From positions 1-50,460 of the forward strand of contig NZ_LELA01000004.1 in NCBI RefSeq assembly GCF_001677955.1: a DNA stretch of 50,460 nucleotides, given 5' to 3'. The notes under the pieces are model-generated. The model was not told the DNA's origin and searched no databases. It saw nothing but the letters and a program-made list of their open reading frames with translations. Both the position numbers and the translations under genes were made by a program. How positions within the stretch are numbered: the first letter of the stretch is position 1; each line of letters begins with the position of its first letter. Below, piece by piece: positions 7,234 through 16,549 of this stretch. This stretch comes from Chryseobacterium sp. BGARF1. GTDB taxonomy: Bacteria > Bacteroidota > Bacteroidia > Flavobacteriales > Weeksellaceae.

Positions 7234-10200
7234 CATTCCATTTATCGGCTATGATTATGGAAAGGATTTCAATTGGGATTTTGATGTTCTTTTCGGACAA
7301 TACGGGAATCCGATTATTGGGATTAAGATAAAAAATATTGTCGAACAATATTCGGCAGATCCTGACAGCTATCTCAATTTCCACACGGTTTTAAATCAGG
7401 TTGTATCGATTATTGGAGAAGGAAGAATAGTGCAGAAGCTTGATATCTTTTCCAAGAAGAAATATGCAGCAGAGCAATCCAATCAATTTTTACAACAAAA
7501 ATATTCGGAACATTTTGACGGCAGGCTTTTCAAAACCATTGAAACGGTTCTTTTCTTTACAGATATCATCGATGATAAGCTGAAAAAGAAAATGAAGCAT
7601 TATCATTTTTCGGATAAAAGCTACAAAGAATTAAGGGATAAGTGCCAGAAAGTATTGATGCTTTTGAAACAGAACAATTGTGAACCTGAGTTTTTATTTG
7701 AGAAAGATTTTGAGTACTACATTTCGGGAGTTTTGTCGATGCAGTTTACCGAATCTCCAACTTTTGATAATATAAAAAGTACCAACGAATTTTTGCAAAT
7801 AGGAAAAAGGTTTGTAAAAAACATCTCTTATGTGGATGTAGAAAACATTGATCTGCCTTCAGAAATTGAGCCTTACTCTGTTCTCGGCGGTAACGGTGCG
7901 GCAGCTGAGACAGCAGTGGATAATTTTAGTTTTATCAATGAACTGGAAGATTATGAGACCATTGTCTACAATCAAATCATTACTATTCCGCTGCAGGCAC
8001 AACAGCAAAGGGAGCTCGACAAAAAGAAGAAAAAGCACGAAGGAGCAGCTAATAATTCTCCTTCCAATGCGATCATAGCAGATGAAATTCAGACACTGCT
8101 TCATAATATTGCCATTGATGGACAGCTCGTTGTGAATGCACATTTTTCAATTTTATTTTCCTCAGAAACATTGGAGAAAATGGAAAATATTCAGTCAATG
8201 ATTGAAAATAAACTGTTCACAAAAGGAATCATCGTTTCCCAAAATGCCTACAACCAATTGGAACTCTGGCGATCAGCAATTCCGGGAAATGGCACCGAAC
8301 TCAGAGAATACGATTTATTTATGACGACAAGCGAAGCGGCCTTGTGTTTTTTTTTTAAAGAAAGTTACCCGGTCAATGAAGAATCCAATTTCTACTTGAG
8401 ATTTACAGATAGACAAGGTGTTCCGATAAAAGTTGATACATCAGATCAACCGATGAAAACAGGACGGATCAATAACAGAAACAAGTTTGTTATAGGATCC
8501 AGTGGTTCAGGCAAGAGTTTCTTAATGAATAATATTACAGAACAAGACCTTACTTATAATTATGACGTGATTATTGTTGATACAGGAGATTCTTATTCTG
8601 GACTTTGTAAATATAAAGGAGGAAGATACATTCAATACACCGAAGAAAAACCGATTACTATGAATCCTTTTTTGATGGACAAGAAAGAATTCAATATCGA
8701 AAAAATAGAATTTTTAACCAACCTAATCTTTCTGATTTGGCAAGGTCCTGATTCTTCAATGTCATCAGCACAAAAATCCATTTTAGATAATGTGTTGATA
8801 TCCTATTACCATCAATATTTCAACTCGGGAACACCGTGGTATGAAAATAAAACTGCTGAAGAACTCATTCTCTATCTGAGTAAATATAACATTCACGAAG
8901 AAGACTTATTCAGAGAATATGAGAATGAAGGCAAAGGGCAGAATACTTATTATGACATTTTGGGAATTACTTTCGATGCCAGTTCCGATGAAATAAAAGA
9001 AGCAGGAAGAAAATTGTTGAAATTCTATCATCCCGATAAGAATATCAACAACCCGGAATATGAAAGCGAAAATTTCTATAAGGTGTATGAAGCGTATGAC
9101 ACGCTGAACGATGAAGAAAGAAGGAAAATATACAATGAGACGCAGTTGATTTTAATTAAGTCGAATGACATTATCAAGCAGCCCCTATTAGCTGAAGAAC
9201 GGAATGAATCGTTTAGGAAAGCCATTATCCGGAAAATAAAAGAACTGGAAGAAAAGCTAATCGTAACAGAGCTTTCCTTCAATGGACTCTATGATTATTG
9301 TGATCAGTTTCTTCCTATTTATCTGAATAATAAGAAACACCATATCATAGAGAAAGAATTCAATTTGCGGACATTTTTGTTTGTACTGAAAGATTTTTAC
9401 AAAGGCGGAAGGTATGGCACTACGTTAAATGAAAGTGCAGATAATACACTTTTTTATGAAAGTTTTATTGTTTTTGAAATTGATAATGTAAAAGATAATC
9501 CTAAACTATTTCCTATCGTAACGCTCATTATTATGGACACCTTCATCCAGAAAATGAGGTTAAGAAAAGATAGGAGAAAAGCTTTGATCATCGAAGAAGC
9601 ATGGAAGGCTATTGCCAGTAAACTGATGGGAAGCTATATCGTTTATTTATATAAAACAGTAAGAAAATTTTGGGGAGAAGTAATAGTTGTAACTCAAGAA
9701 CTTGACGATATAATAGGAAATGCGGTGGTGAAAGATTCCATTATCAATAATTCTGATACTTTCATTTTGCTTGACCAGACCAAATTCAAAGACAACTTTG
9801 ACAAGATAGCATCATTGCTTTCTCTCAATAAAGTGGAGCAAAACAAGATTTTTACAATTAACAATCTCAACAACAAATTCGGGAGAAGCCGATTCAAAGA
9901 ATTCTATTTGAAACGAGGTTCAAAAGGAGAGGTCTATGGAAATGAGGTTTCATTGGAGCAATATTTAACCTATACCACAGAAAAACCTGAAAAATCAGCA
10001 GTTGAATATTATGTGCACCATTTCGGAAACTATGATGAAGCATTGCGCAAAATAGTTAGTGATTTGAAGATCTTTGAAGACAGCCTAGAAAACCTTGTGT
10101 CACTCGTGAATTTGTACCAAAATCCTTTGGATCAAAAAATCAATTCTTTTTACAGAATGATGAAAAAAGAACACAAAGGGAAGAATGTTTTCAAAATCAT

Positions 10201-10273
10201 CTCACAGGAATTAGAAGACCGAAATATCAGTTTTTCAGAATTAATCAATAAACAACAATATGAAAAAGTATAG
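7205..10273 (+). CDS. traG: TraG, VirB4-type conjugation ATPase with an inserted J-domain
   Basis: The 1022-residue product is the VirB4-like motor ATPase of the mating apparatus, working at the cytoplasmic face of the inner membrane. It has the TraG N-terminal domain (about 1-380), Walker A GSSGSGKS at 431-438 and Walker B ALIIEEAW at 793-800, followed by VTQELDDI and the C-terminal ATPase segments. Between the Walker motifs lies a complete DnaJ J-domain at about residues 581-645: YYDILGITFDAS, the helix II basic region, the HPD motif at 609-611 (YHPDKN), and a helix III-IV segment ending RRKIYNE. TraG proteins I know of have about 800-850 residues, so this insert and its linkers explain the extra length. 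The reading frame is intact and neighbouring composition is similar. Confidence 0.95.
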   Translation: MATTKKQAFSIPFIGYDYGKDFNWDFDVLFGQYGNPIIGIKIKNIVEQYSADPDSYLNFHTVLNQVVSIIGEGRIVQKLDIFSKKKYAAEQSNQFLQQKYSEHFDGRLFKTIETVLFFTDIIDDKLKKKMKHYHFSDKSYKELRDKCQKVLMLLKQNNCEPEFLFEKDFEYYISGVLSMQFTESPTFDNIKSTNEFLQIGKRFVKNISYVDVENIDLPSEIEPYSVLGGNGAAAETAVDNFSFINELEDYETIVYNQIITIPLQAQQQRELDKKKKKHEGAANNSPSNAIIADEIQTLLHNIAIDGQLVVNAHFSILFSSETLEKMENIQSMIENKLFTKGIIVSQNAYNQLELWRSAIPGNGTELREYDLFMTTSEAALCFFFKESYPVNEESNFYLRFTDRQGVPIKVDTSDQPMKTGRINNRNKFVIGSSGSGKSFLMNNITEQDLTYNYDVIIVDTGDSYSGLCKYKGGRYIQYTEEKPITMNPFLMDKKEFNIEKIEFLTNLIFLIWQGPDSSMSSAQKSILDNVLISYYHQYFNSGTPWYENKTAEELILYLSKYNIHEEDLFREYENEGKGQNTYYDILGITFDASSDEIKEAGRKLLKFYHPDKNINNPEYESENFYKVYEAYDTLNDEERRKIYNETQLILIKSNDIIKQPLLAEERNESFRKAIIRKIKELEEKLIVTELSFNGLYDYCDQFLPIYLNNKKHHIIEKEFNLRTFLFVLKDFYKGGRYGTTLNESADNTLFYESFIVFEIDNVKDNPKLFPIVTLIIMDTFIQKMRLRKDRRKALIIEEAWKAIASKLMGSYIVYLYKTVRKFWGEVIVVTQELDDIIGNAVVKDSIINNSDTFILLDQTKFKDNFDKIASLLSLNKVEQNKIFTINNLNNKFGRSRFKEFYLKRGSKGEVYGNEVSLEQYLTYTTEKPEKSAVEYYVHHFGNYDEALRKIVSDLKIFEDSLENLVSLVNLYQNPLDQKINSFYRMMKKEHKGKNVFKIISQELEDRNISFSELINKQQYEKV

Positions 10274-10913
10274 CATTTTATTTTTAAGTTTTGGAAGTTT
10301 CCTTTATTCGCAAAACACCTATATAGACCCAACGGTAACGGCAGCAATGATTCTCTATTCTGAAAATTTAAAAGCCAAACAGAATGAAATGATTGAGGAA
10401 ACTTCAAAGTTAAAAGATGCACAAACCTGGGTCGGAACCCAAATGGTTGCAGCCAATGACATTCAGAATAAAATTTTAAAAGGTCTGAAAGAAGTTTCGG
10501 GAACATTACAAAACGGAATTCAAGCACAGGAAATCTACTCAGAACTCAATAAATGTTACAATTATTCATCGCAGGTTGTACAACTAGCATCAGAACATCC
10601 TGAATATGCCATTTTTGGAGTAAAAGCATCCCAAAAAACCTACGAGCAAAGTCTAAAGATCGTTACTGATGTTTCTGATATTCTCGCATCCGGAGAACTC
10701 AATTTGGCTACTGCAGGAGACCGATACAAAATCCTTCATAATATTTCCGGTAATGTCAAAAATCTGAAGCTTTGGCTTTTGGCGATAAAATTACGACTGG
10801 AAAAAGCAAACCGATTAGGATTCTGGAATTCCATTAATCCATTTGCAGGATATATCAATACCGACAAAGGTATTGTTAAAAACATAATGAACAGGTACAA
10901 ACGGAATTTTTAA
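10260..10913 (+). CDS. Exported helical T4SS protein, paralogue 1
   Basis: The 217-residue protein has a short signal peptide (residues 1-17, ending LYSQ) and a mostly helical periplasmic body. It contains LASEHPEYAIF, VKNLKLWLLAIKLRLEKANR and the C-terminus INTDKGIVKNIMNRYKRNF. The product of the gene at 11613 shares all of these (LSAQHPEYSVL, ..LYINLRLENAKK.., INIDKAIVGDI..), so they are paralogues. In position, just after traG, it corresponds to the TraH/TraI region of other Bacteroidetes systems. It overlaps traG by 14 bases. Function is unknown; a periplasmic structural role in the channel is likely. Confidence 0.8.
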   Translation: MKKYSILFLSFGSFLYSQNTYIDPTVTAAMILYSENLKAKQNEMIEETSKLKDAQTWVGTQMVAANDIQNKILKGLKEVSGTLQNGIQAQEIYSELNKCYNYSSQVVQLASEHPEYAIFGVKASQKTYEQSLKIVTDVSDILASGELNLATAGDRYKILHNISGNVKNLKLWLLAIKLRLEKANRLGFWNSINPFAGYINTDKGIVKNIMNRYKRNF

Positions 10914-10924
10914 ATTTTTCTATT

Positions 10925-11611
10925 ATGAGAAAAAGAATTCTTCTAAGCCTATTTATTCCGACCGCTTACTTCGTATTGATATCTTCCGGTGGTGGTTCTA
11001 CCCCTGCATGGCAAAAGGAAAATGTATCATTTCCGATGATGGATATAGAGATCAGTGCCACTATGAAAGAACACGACAGGCAAAAGGAAATGAGGCAAAA
11101 ACAAATTGCCAACGCTACCGTAGAAACAGCCAACAGAACCCAATGGAACCAATTCAAAGATAAGGTATCCAAAATCCAGGACAGATTGAGGATAGTTTCA
11201 TTTGCCATTCAAGCCATACCAACAGGTATAGCAATGAGCAGGGAAATAACGAAAATAACAAATAATCAATCTGCCATTATCAATGAAATAAGTGATGCTC
11301 CCTATTCAATTATTGCGGTATTGCCTTCCCAAGTTAAGTTTGTTGATGATCTTCAAATGGTAACAAGACTCGTAATGGGTATCGTGATTTCTTACGGAGC
11401 CATCAATCAAATGGAAAAATCAGAACGTAAAGTATTATTGGACTATGCTTTAGGCGAACTAAAGGCAATAAGCAGGAATTCCACGCATATGCTTTTGAAG
11501 ATAAGGGATATTAAAGCCAAAGTAAAACGCAATAAAAGAGCCTTTCAATATTATGTCAATAGAGATAAGCAAGTAGTTGAAAGCATAATGGATAACATTA
11601 AATCTTTCTAA
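10925..11611 (+). CDS. Exported helical T4SS protein, paralogue 2 (divergent)
   Basis: This 228-residue protein starts with a hydrophobic signal or anchor (residues 5-20, ALISSGGGS after it) followed by a Met/Lys/Gln-rich helical region and a central hydrophobic segment near residues 80-160. Overall similarity to its neighbours is low, but the C-terminus VNRDKQVVESIMDNIKSF matches the closing motif of the genes on both sides, preceded by a helix like theirs (YALGELKAISRNSTHMLLKIRD). It lies 11 bases after paralogue 1 and one base before paralogue 3. Probably a periplasmic component of the mating apparatus. Confidence 0.75.
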   Translation: MRKRILLSLFIPTAYFVLISSGGGSTPAWQKENVSFPMMDIEISATMKEHDRQKEMRQKQIANATVETANRTQWNQFKDKVSKIQDRLRIVSFAIQAIPTGIAMSREITKITNNQSAIINEISDAPYSIIAVLPSQVKFVDDLQMVTRLVMGIVISYGAINQMEKSERKVLLDYALGELKAISRNSTHMLLKIRDIKAKVKRNKRAFQYYVNRDKQVVESIMDNIKSF

Positions 11612-11612
11612 A

Positions 11613-12278
11613 ATGAAAAAAATATTTTTTTCCGGAGTTTTATTCTTCTCTGTTGCATCTGTAAAAAGCCAGCAAATAGTTATCAATGATAAACTCCTTT
11701 CGCAAATCACCGTAAACCACGGTGTTCGATTAGGAAGTGAGCAAACTTTTTTGGATTCCTATGAAAAGCAAAAAGAATTGTATGATGACATCAATAATAA
11801 AATCACGCAGATCATTGCTATTCAGGAGTATATCTATCAACAACTGAAAAATGTAAGTTCGACGCTTACCCAAAGTAAAAAACTTATCTACCTCTATCAA
11901 TATCTCGGTAAAATAGTAACGAACTCCAATAAAATGCTGGATCTATCAGCACAGCATCCTGAATATTCCGTCTTGATATCAAAATACTACATAGAAACAG
12001 GCAAGCAAACAATGAAGCTTCAGCAGGAAGTTACTCAGGATATTCTCAGTGAAGACAAAGATTTTCTGATGGATGCGATGGATAGAGAAATGCTGATTGA
12101 AAAGATTTTTACAAGGGTAAGAAATATCAATGGGAATATTTTATACATCAATCTCCGATTAGAGAATGCCAAGAAGATCCCTTATCTGTATCAGGTTCCT
12201 GTTCTCCGCAATTACATCAATATAGACAAAGCTATTGTTGGCGACATCATCACTAAATACCATTACCTCTTTAATTAA
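11613..12278 (+). CDS. Exported helical T4SS protein, paralogue 3
   Basis: The 221-residue product has a signal peptide (1-19, ending VKSQ) and a helical mature part. It is the closest relative of the protein encoded at 10260: both have the QLKNVSSTL/GLKEVSGTL segment, the (S/A)xHPEY motif, a NINGN/NISGN helix break, the LRLE(N/K)A helix and the closing motif INIDKAIVGDIITKYHYLFN. Tandem duplication followed by divergence is the simplest explanation. No enzyme motif is visible. Spacing to its neighbours is 1 and 6 bases. Confidence 0.8.
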   Translation: MKKIFFSGVLFFSVASVKSQQIVINDKLLSQITVNHGVRLGSEQTFLDSYEKQKELYDDINNKITQIIAIQEYIYQQLKNVSSTLTQSKKLIYLYQYLGKIVTNSNKMLDLSAQHPEYSVLISKYYIETGKQTMKLQQEVTQDILSEDKDFLMDAMDREMLIEKIFTRVRNINGNILYINLRLENAKKIPYLYQVPVLRNYINIDKAIVGDIITKYHYLFN

Positions 12279-12284
12279 AAAAAT

Positions 12285-13115
12285 ATGGAAAATCTACTAA
12301 AAAAAATCAGCCTGTTACAGTTCCTTATGATTGCAGGCAGTGTGTTTGGACAAGTCAGTGTTAAGAGATTAAATGACCCTTCCATTGTTGCTCAACATAA
12401 AAGAATGGTCTTTCAAGATTGGGGAGATTGGAGACCTTACCCAAAATATTTTTTAGGCATTCAAACCAATTTTGCCTATGCCACGGTTTGGGGAATGTGG
12501 GCTCCGAAAATTAACAGGGATTATAAAGATGGGGAAGACATTCGACCATTAATACCGACAGGAGTTCAAAATCAAAGATTCGCTCAATTAAAATTTCAGG
12601 AGGAAGAAGCAAAAAAAATAAAGGCAGCTTCAGATACCATTCATAAAAGAAGCGTTCAGGATTTTGCCCATTGGACGTCCGCTACTGTCGATGCCGATCC
12701 TCTTTGGTTATTGTATTACAAACGAATGCTAAAACCTATTACTGAATTTCCTGATACCCCTCAAAACTTTATCGAATGGCGGCTGAAAGACCAGCAAACT
12801 TTTGAAACACTCAGTAATACAGGTACTATAGCACGGCTTCAGGAAGAATTGGATCTCATCAAAGAAAAGTACACAATGTCCAGGTCTATGGATATGCCAA
12901 GAGGCAAACGATTCTTGATGTATCACGAAACCCTTATTAAATGGAGAAAATTTGTGCGAGAGTTAAGGGATTACAATAACAAGACAACACTTCTTACAGA
13001 TTACAAAAATATTTTAAAGAACCATTCAAATTATGCCTTGCCACCTGCGTGGATACCGGCATCAGACCGGCAAATTGTTCAAAGTATGATGAACCACTAC
13101 AAACACAAATATTAA
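12285..13115 (+). CDS. Exported T4SS-associated protein with the shared C-terminal motif
   Basis: The 276-residue product begins with a signal peptide (cleavage near FGQ, residue 22). The mature part is rich in tryptophan and aromatic residues (QDWGDWRPYPKYF, YATVWGMWAPKI), then helical. It ends IPASDRQIVQSMMNHYKHKY, the same D(K/R)x(I/V)Vxx(I/M)M pattern as the three genes before it, although the rest is unrelated in sequence. It lies 6 bases after paralogue 3 and 2 bases before traJ. It may be another periplasmic part of the channel; no known family recognised. Confidence 0.75.
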   Translation: MENLLKKISLLQFLMIAGSVFGQVSVKRLNDPSIVAQHKRMVFQDWGDWRPYPKYFLGIQTNFAYATVWGMWAPKINRDYKDGEDIRPLIPTGVQNQRFAQLKFQEEEAKKIKAASDTIHKRSVQDFAHWTSATVDADPLWLLYYKRMLKPITEFPDTPQNFIEWRLKDQQTFETLSNTGTIARLQEELDLIKEKYTMSRSMDMPRGKRFLMYHETLIKWRKFVRELRDYNNKTTLLTDYKNILKNHSNYALPPAWIPASDRQIVQSMMNHYKHKY

Positions 13116-13117
13116 TA

Positions 13118-14350
13118 ATGAATAAAACAACCTTATTATTTTGCCTTTTGACAATGTTACTGCCAATTATTGGCTTTGCTCAAACAGATGGCGATTATAG
13201 CAATTTACTCCAATTTTTAAAAGGTGACGGTGCTTTTGAGAAATGGTTTATGGAAGTTTTCACAAAACTGGACAACAGTGTGCAGGATAGCGCCGCCGGT
13301 TCAGCTTTGGTAGGAAAAGCAATAGGCGGTTTAGGCGCTCTGATGTACCTCGGATATATGGGTTGGCAAATGGCGGCCGGAGACAGGGAGTGGGAAATCA
13401 CACCGATGCTGAAACCAATTCTTATCGGATTTACCCTTGTTTACTGGAGTGGATTTGTCAGTATGATTCAAGCGCCATTTGAGGCCATTGCCGAACCCGG
13501 AATCTCAATTTTCAGCGAGATAGAATCAGAAGTTAACGACTTAAGGGTCGAGAGATTCAAAAAGCAGCAGCAATTACTCGATGCTGTCATCAAATTAAAG
13601 GCGGAAGAAGATGCCAAACAGGAAGTCATTGAGAATACCACTGAAGATGCGGATGATTCGTGGTATGACATCAGCGAAGGATTGGATAAACTCATTCAGC
13701 CCATCAAGGAATGGTCAATACGAATGGAGTTCCAAATGCAAAAATTAGTCGCAGAACTCATTGAATTTTGTTGTCTTTCCATTCTTAGGATTTGTGTATA
13801 TCTCATTTTCTTCATTCAAAAAATATGGTCTTACATTTTAATTATTTTGGGACCGATAGCTGTCGGAATGGCATTGATTCCAGGATTTGAAAATTCATTA
13901 TACAGTTGGGTCTCAAAATTCATCAACATTAATCTTTACACTTTTGTTGCCTACACGATCATCAACATCGGTCAGCAATTGATCGCTTCTGGTTATACAA
14001 TGGAGATCGAAAGGTATGATACCTTATTATCCAATGGAACCATTACTAACTTAGACGCTTTAATGGTCTATGTGAGTAATTCGGGAATGATCTATAACCA
14101 GCTCTTTACCTGTGTTGCCTATGTTGTAACAGGCATCGGGGTTTTAATGACTCCAACTATTGCCGACAGTATTGTTTCAGCAGGAGGAGCCGGAGCAATG
14201 ACGAAAATGAAAAGTGCCGCAGGAAAAATGGCAAGTAGTGCTAAAACAGCAATATTGGCTGCCAAAACAGGAGGTGCTTCAGTAGCAGCAAGTGCAGCAG
14301 CAGGTTCCGCTTCGGGAAGGGTTAAGGAAGCTATGAAAAACGGAAAATAA
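13118..14350 (+). CDS. traJ: TraJ, polytopic conjugation protein (VirB6-like)
   Basis: I start at ATG 13118, where a signal-like segment begins; an upstream in-frame ATG at 13049 would run through the previous gene. The 410-residue protein has about six hydrophobic segments, including GALMYLGYMGWQM, PILIGFTLVYWSGFVSM, a long stretch around ILRICVYLIFFIQKIWSYILIILGPIAVGMALIPGF (near residues 225-265), and two helices before the C-terminus. An acidic, probably coiled-coil loop (residues 130-190) separates the second and third. The C-terminal 50 residues are low-complexity Ala/Gly/Ser/Lys. This is the TraJ layout in Bacteroidetes systems, the polytopic inner-membrane channel part comparable to VirB6. 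Confidence 0.9.
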   Translation: MNKTTLLFCLLTMLLPIIGFAQTDGDYSNLLQFLKGDGAFEKWFMEVFTKLDNSVQDSAAGSALVGKAIGGLGALMYLGYMGWQMAAGDREWEITPMLKPILIGFTLVYWSGFVSMIQAPFEAIAEPGISIFSEIESEVNDLRVERFKKQQQLLDAVIKLKAEEDAKQEVIENTTEDADDSWYDISEGLDKLIQPIKEWSIRMEFQMQKLVAELIEFCCLSILRICVYLIFFIQKIWSYILIILGPIAVGMALIPGFENSLYSWVSKFININLYTFVAYTIINIGQQLIASGYTMEIERYDTLLSNGTITNLDALMVYVSNSGMIYNQLFTCVAYVVTGIGVLMTPTIADSIVSAGGAGAMTKMKSAAGKMASSAKTAILAAKTGGASVAASAAAGSASGRVKEAMKNGK

Positions 14351-14368
14351 TCTCAAAAAACACCACAA

Positions 14369-14983
14369 ATGCTTATTAAAAACATAGAACAAAGAATTAA
14401 AATCAACAAGATTATTTCAATCTCAACCATTGCTTTTGCTGTTTTCATTGTCATTGCAGGGTTTTTCTTTGCTTACAGAATGATCGAGGATTCCAGAAAA
14501 TCCATTTACATTTTAGACAATGGTGTTCCGGTACTTGCCAAACAAACGGACGTACTACTGAACCGACCTGTTGAGTACAAAGCTCAAATTGAATTATTCC
14601 ACCGATTGTTTTTCACACTCGCTCCGGACGACACCTACATCAAGGATAATATTCAAAAGTCATTGTATCTCATTGACGACAGCGGGAAAAAAGAATATAC
14701 CAACTTAAAGGAAAAAGGATTTTACAATCAGATCATTGCCTCCAGTTCGATGGTCAGTATCCATACCGATTCGATTACACTTAGTATGGAACAAAAGAAA
14801 TTCTCTTTTTTCGGGAAGCAGATGATCACCAGAAAATCTTCTGTCATTACGAGGAAGCTCATCACCGAAGGTTTCTTTGAAGACATCATCAGAAGTCCCA
14901 ATAATCCTCACGGTGTGATTCTTAAAAACTGGAGGATCATCAATAACGAAGAACTTTCCAATCAAAATAAAAACTCTTACTAA
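14369..14983 (+). CDS. traK: TraK, bitopic conjugation protein (VirB8-like)
   Basis: The 204-residue protein has a short cytoplasmic N-terminus, one membrane helix (about residues 17-38) and a periplasmic domain with VEYKAQIELFHRLFFTLAPDD and a C-terminal FFGKQMITRKSSVITRKLIT.. GVILKNWRIINNE segment. That pattern is characteristic of TraK in Bacteroidetes conjugative transposons, structurally similar to VirB8, an assembly factor in the inner membrane. It lies 18 bases after traJ and one base before the next gene. Confidence 0.92.
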   Translation: MLIKNIEQRIKINKIISISTIAFAVFIVIAGFFFAYRMIEDSRKSIYILDNGVPVLAKQTDVLLNRPVEYKAQIELFHRLFFTLAPDDTYIKDNIQKSLYLIDDSGKKEYTNLKEKGFYNQIIASSSMVSIHTDSITLSMEQKKFSFFGKQMITRKSSVITRKLITEGFFEDIIRSPNNPHGVILKNWRIINNEELSNQNKNSY

Positions 14984-14984
14984 A

Positions 14985-15338
14985 ATGAATACGACATTAA
15001 AACAAAAGGGTCAGAAATGGCTACAGTGGGCAGTTCAAAATCCAAAGAAATTCTTCACGTATTCAATGATTCTACTGTCGGTTTCATTTATTGGGTCTCT
15101 CATTCAAGGTGTCTTTTTCCCTTCCGAAATGGCTTTCAAAATAAGGCCTCCTGTTCTCTATTCAAAAAGTAAGATGAGTCAAAATCCATCCCTAAATAAT
15201 GATAAAGAGATGGAGAAGATTGTGAACGAACTGAAAACTTTAAAAGTAAAAAGAGACCAAAACGCTCTTGAAAAAGAAGACAGCTTACGAATTGACTACT
15301 TGTTTAACCAATACCAAAAACTAAAAAATGGACATTAA
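14985..15338 (+). CDS. TraL-like single-pass membrane protein
   Basis: The 117-residue protein has a basic N-terminus (KQKGQKWLQWAVQNPKKFF), one membrane helix at about residues 24-45 and a charged, helical periplasmic tail. Its place between traK and traM is that of traL in other Bacteroidetes systems, and size and topology agree, but there is no diagnostic motif, so I leave the symbol blank. Its last 11 bases overlap traM, indicating coupled translation. Confidence 0.75.
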   Translation: MNTTLKQKGQKWLQWAVQNPKKFFTYSMILLSVSFIGSLIQGVFFPSEMAFKIRPPVLYSKSKMSQNPSLNNDKEMEKIVNELKTLKVKRDQNALEKEDSLRIDYLFNQYQKLKNGH

Positions 15339-16545
15339 AAAAATAAATTTTAAAGAAAAAAAATATGTTTTGCCGCTTTTGGCTCTGCCATTTCTTTTTC
15401 TTTTCGGCTACGTAGGCGCGCAGTTTGTCAAAGAGGACACTTCTGAAAAAGACAAGCCAAAAGAATTGTCAATATCACTCGGAGATACGCAGGATTCAAT
15501 TATGACCAAAAATGATGCGTATGATGCTTTTTTCAAAAAAGAGGATAACAGAACGATGCTTGGTGGATTAGACAAAGAAGAGGATAGTTTGCTAAACTAT
15601 GATGACCAATTGTCACTGGATCAAAAAAGAAAAATCGACTCCTTAAAAGCAGAAAACGGCAGGCAAAACAGATATCAGGCGAAAGGAAATCAATCATCGT
15701 ATTACAGACCAAATCAAACCCAAAGGGATGATAAGGATTACAACAGGTCTTCGGAAATCATCAAAATGCTGAATGGCAAATCTTATGAGAAGTCCGAAAA
15801 TGATTATGCTTCAGAAAATCCGAAAACCAATACTCAAACCGCCCAACCGGATCCTGTAAAATATTTGAAAGAACAAATGTTGGTAATGGATTCTTTAGAA
15901 AAATCTCGTGATCCCGAGTATCAGAGCAAATTGGCAGCAGAGCAAAGACTGAAATCAAATAAGGATAAGATGGAAGATTTTCTCAACTCAACTTTCAATG
16001 TCAGTAAATCCGAAATAAACAGCGGTTTCAATGCTTTCTATAAAGAGAAAGAAAACAGCTTTATAAAAGCAGTCATTGACGAAAACAACAAAGGATTTTT
16101 AGGAAGCAGGATCAGATTTCGATTGCTGGAAGACATCTTTGTCGGAAACAAAAAGATTTGTAAAGGCTCGATACTTTATGGTCAAATCTCAGGATTTTCG
16201 ATGCAACGGGTCAATCTCAACGTTATATCGGTCTTTACCAAAGGAGAAATCTATCCTGTCAATCTTTCGATTTATGATGTTGATGGGATGAAGGGATTGT
16301 ATGTTCCACAAAGTGTTTTCAGAGATATGATGAGGGAAATGGGAAGCAACTCGGTTCAAGGCACCCAGATGGATATGGGCGGAAAAGGATTTTTCTCAAG
16401 CATTGGAACCAGCCTGTTTACATCAACATCCAAATCTATTGCGAACCTGATCAAAGAGAACAAAGCAAAATTGAAGTACAATTCTTATGTCTTTTTAATC
16501 GACGAAAAACAATTGAAAGATGCAAAAAACCAACAAAAAAAATAA
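15328..16545 (+). CDS. traM: TraM, conjugation protein (VirB10-like)
   Basis: The 405-residue protein has an N-terminal membrane helix (about residues 11-30), a long hydrophilic, Asp/Lys/Gln-rich linker (35-240), and a conserved C-terminal domain starting near FIKAVIDENNKGFLGSRIRFRLLEDI, with GSILYGQISGFSMQRVNLNV and GLYVPQSVFRDMMREMG. This is the standard architecture of Bacteroidetes TraM, comparable to VirB10, which spans the periplasm and links inner and outer membrane complexes. Its 3' end extends beyond the first codons of a false upstream start for traN. Confidence 0.93.
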   Translation: MDIKKINFKEKKYVLPLLALPFLFLFGYVGAQFVKEDTSEKDKPKELSISLGDTQDSIMTKNDAYDAFFKKEDNRTMLGGLDKEEDSLLNYDDQLSLDQKRKIDSLKAENGRQNRYQAKGNQSSYYRPNQTQRDDKDYNRSSEIIKMLNGKSYEKSENDYASENPKTNTQTAQPDPVKYLKEQMLVMDSLEKSRDPEYQSKLAAEQRLKSNKDKMEDFLNSTFNVSKSEINSGFNAFYKEKENSFIKAVIDENNKGFLGSRIRFRLLEDIFVGNKKICKGSILYGQISGFSMQRVNLNVISVFTKGEIYPVNLSIYDVDGMKGLYVPQSVFRDMMREMGSNSVQGTQMDMGGKGFFSSIGTSLFTSTSKSIANLIKENKAKLKYNSYVFLIDEKQLKDAKNQQKK

Positions 16546-16549
16546 TACA

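Noticed and set aside
8340..8360. Frameshift at a run of T in traG
   Set aside because: The T-rich codons (for FFF) keep the frame and the ATPase motifs on both sides are in one frame.
10150..10527. Antisense 125-codon frame
   Set aside because: It is complementary to the traG end and the following gene, both well supported; its Leu/Phe/Cys-rich product is typical of antisense reading of AT-rich genes.
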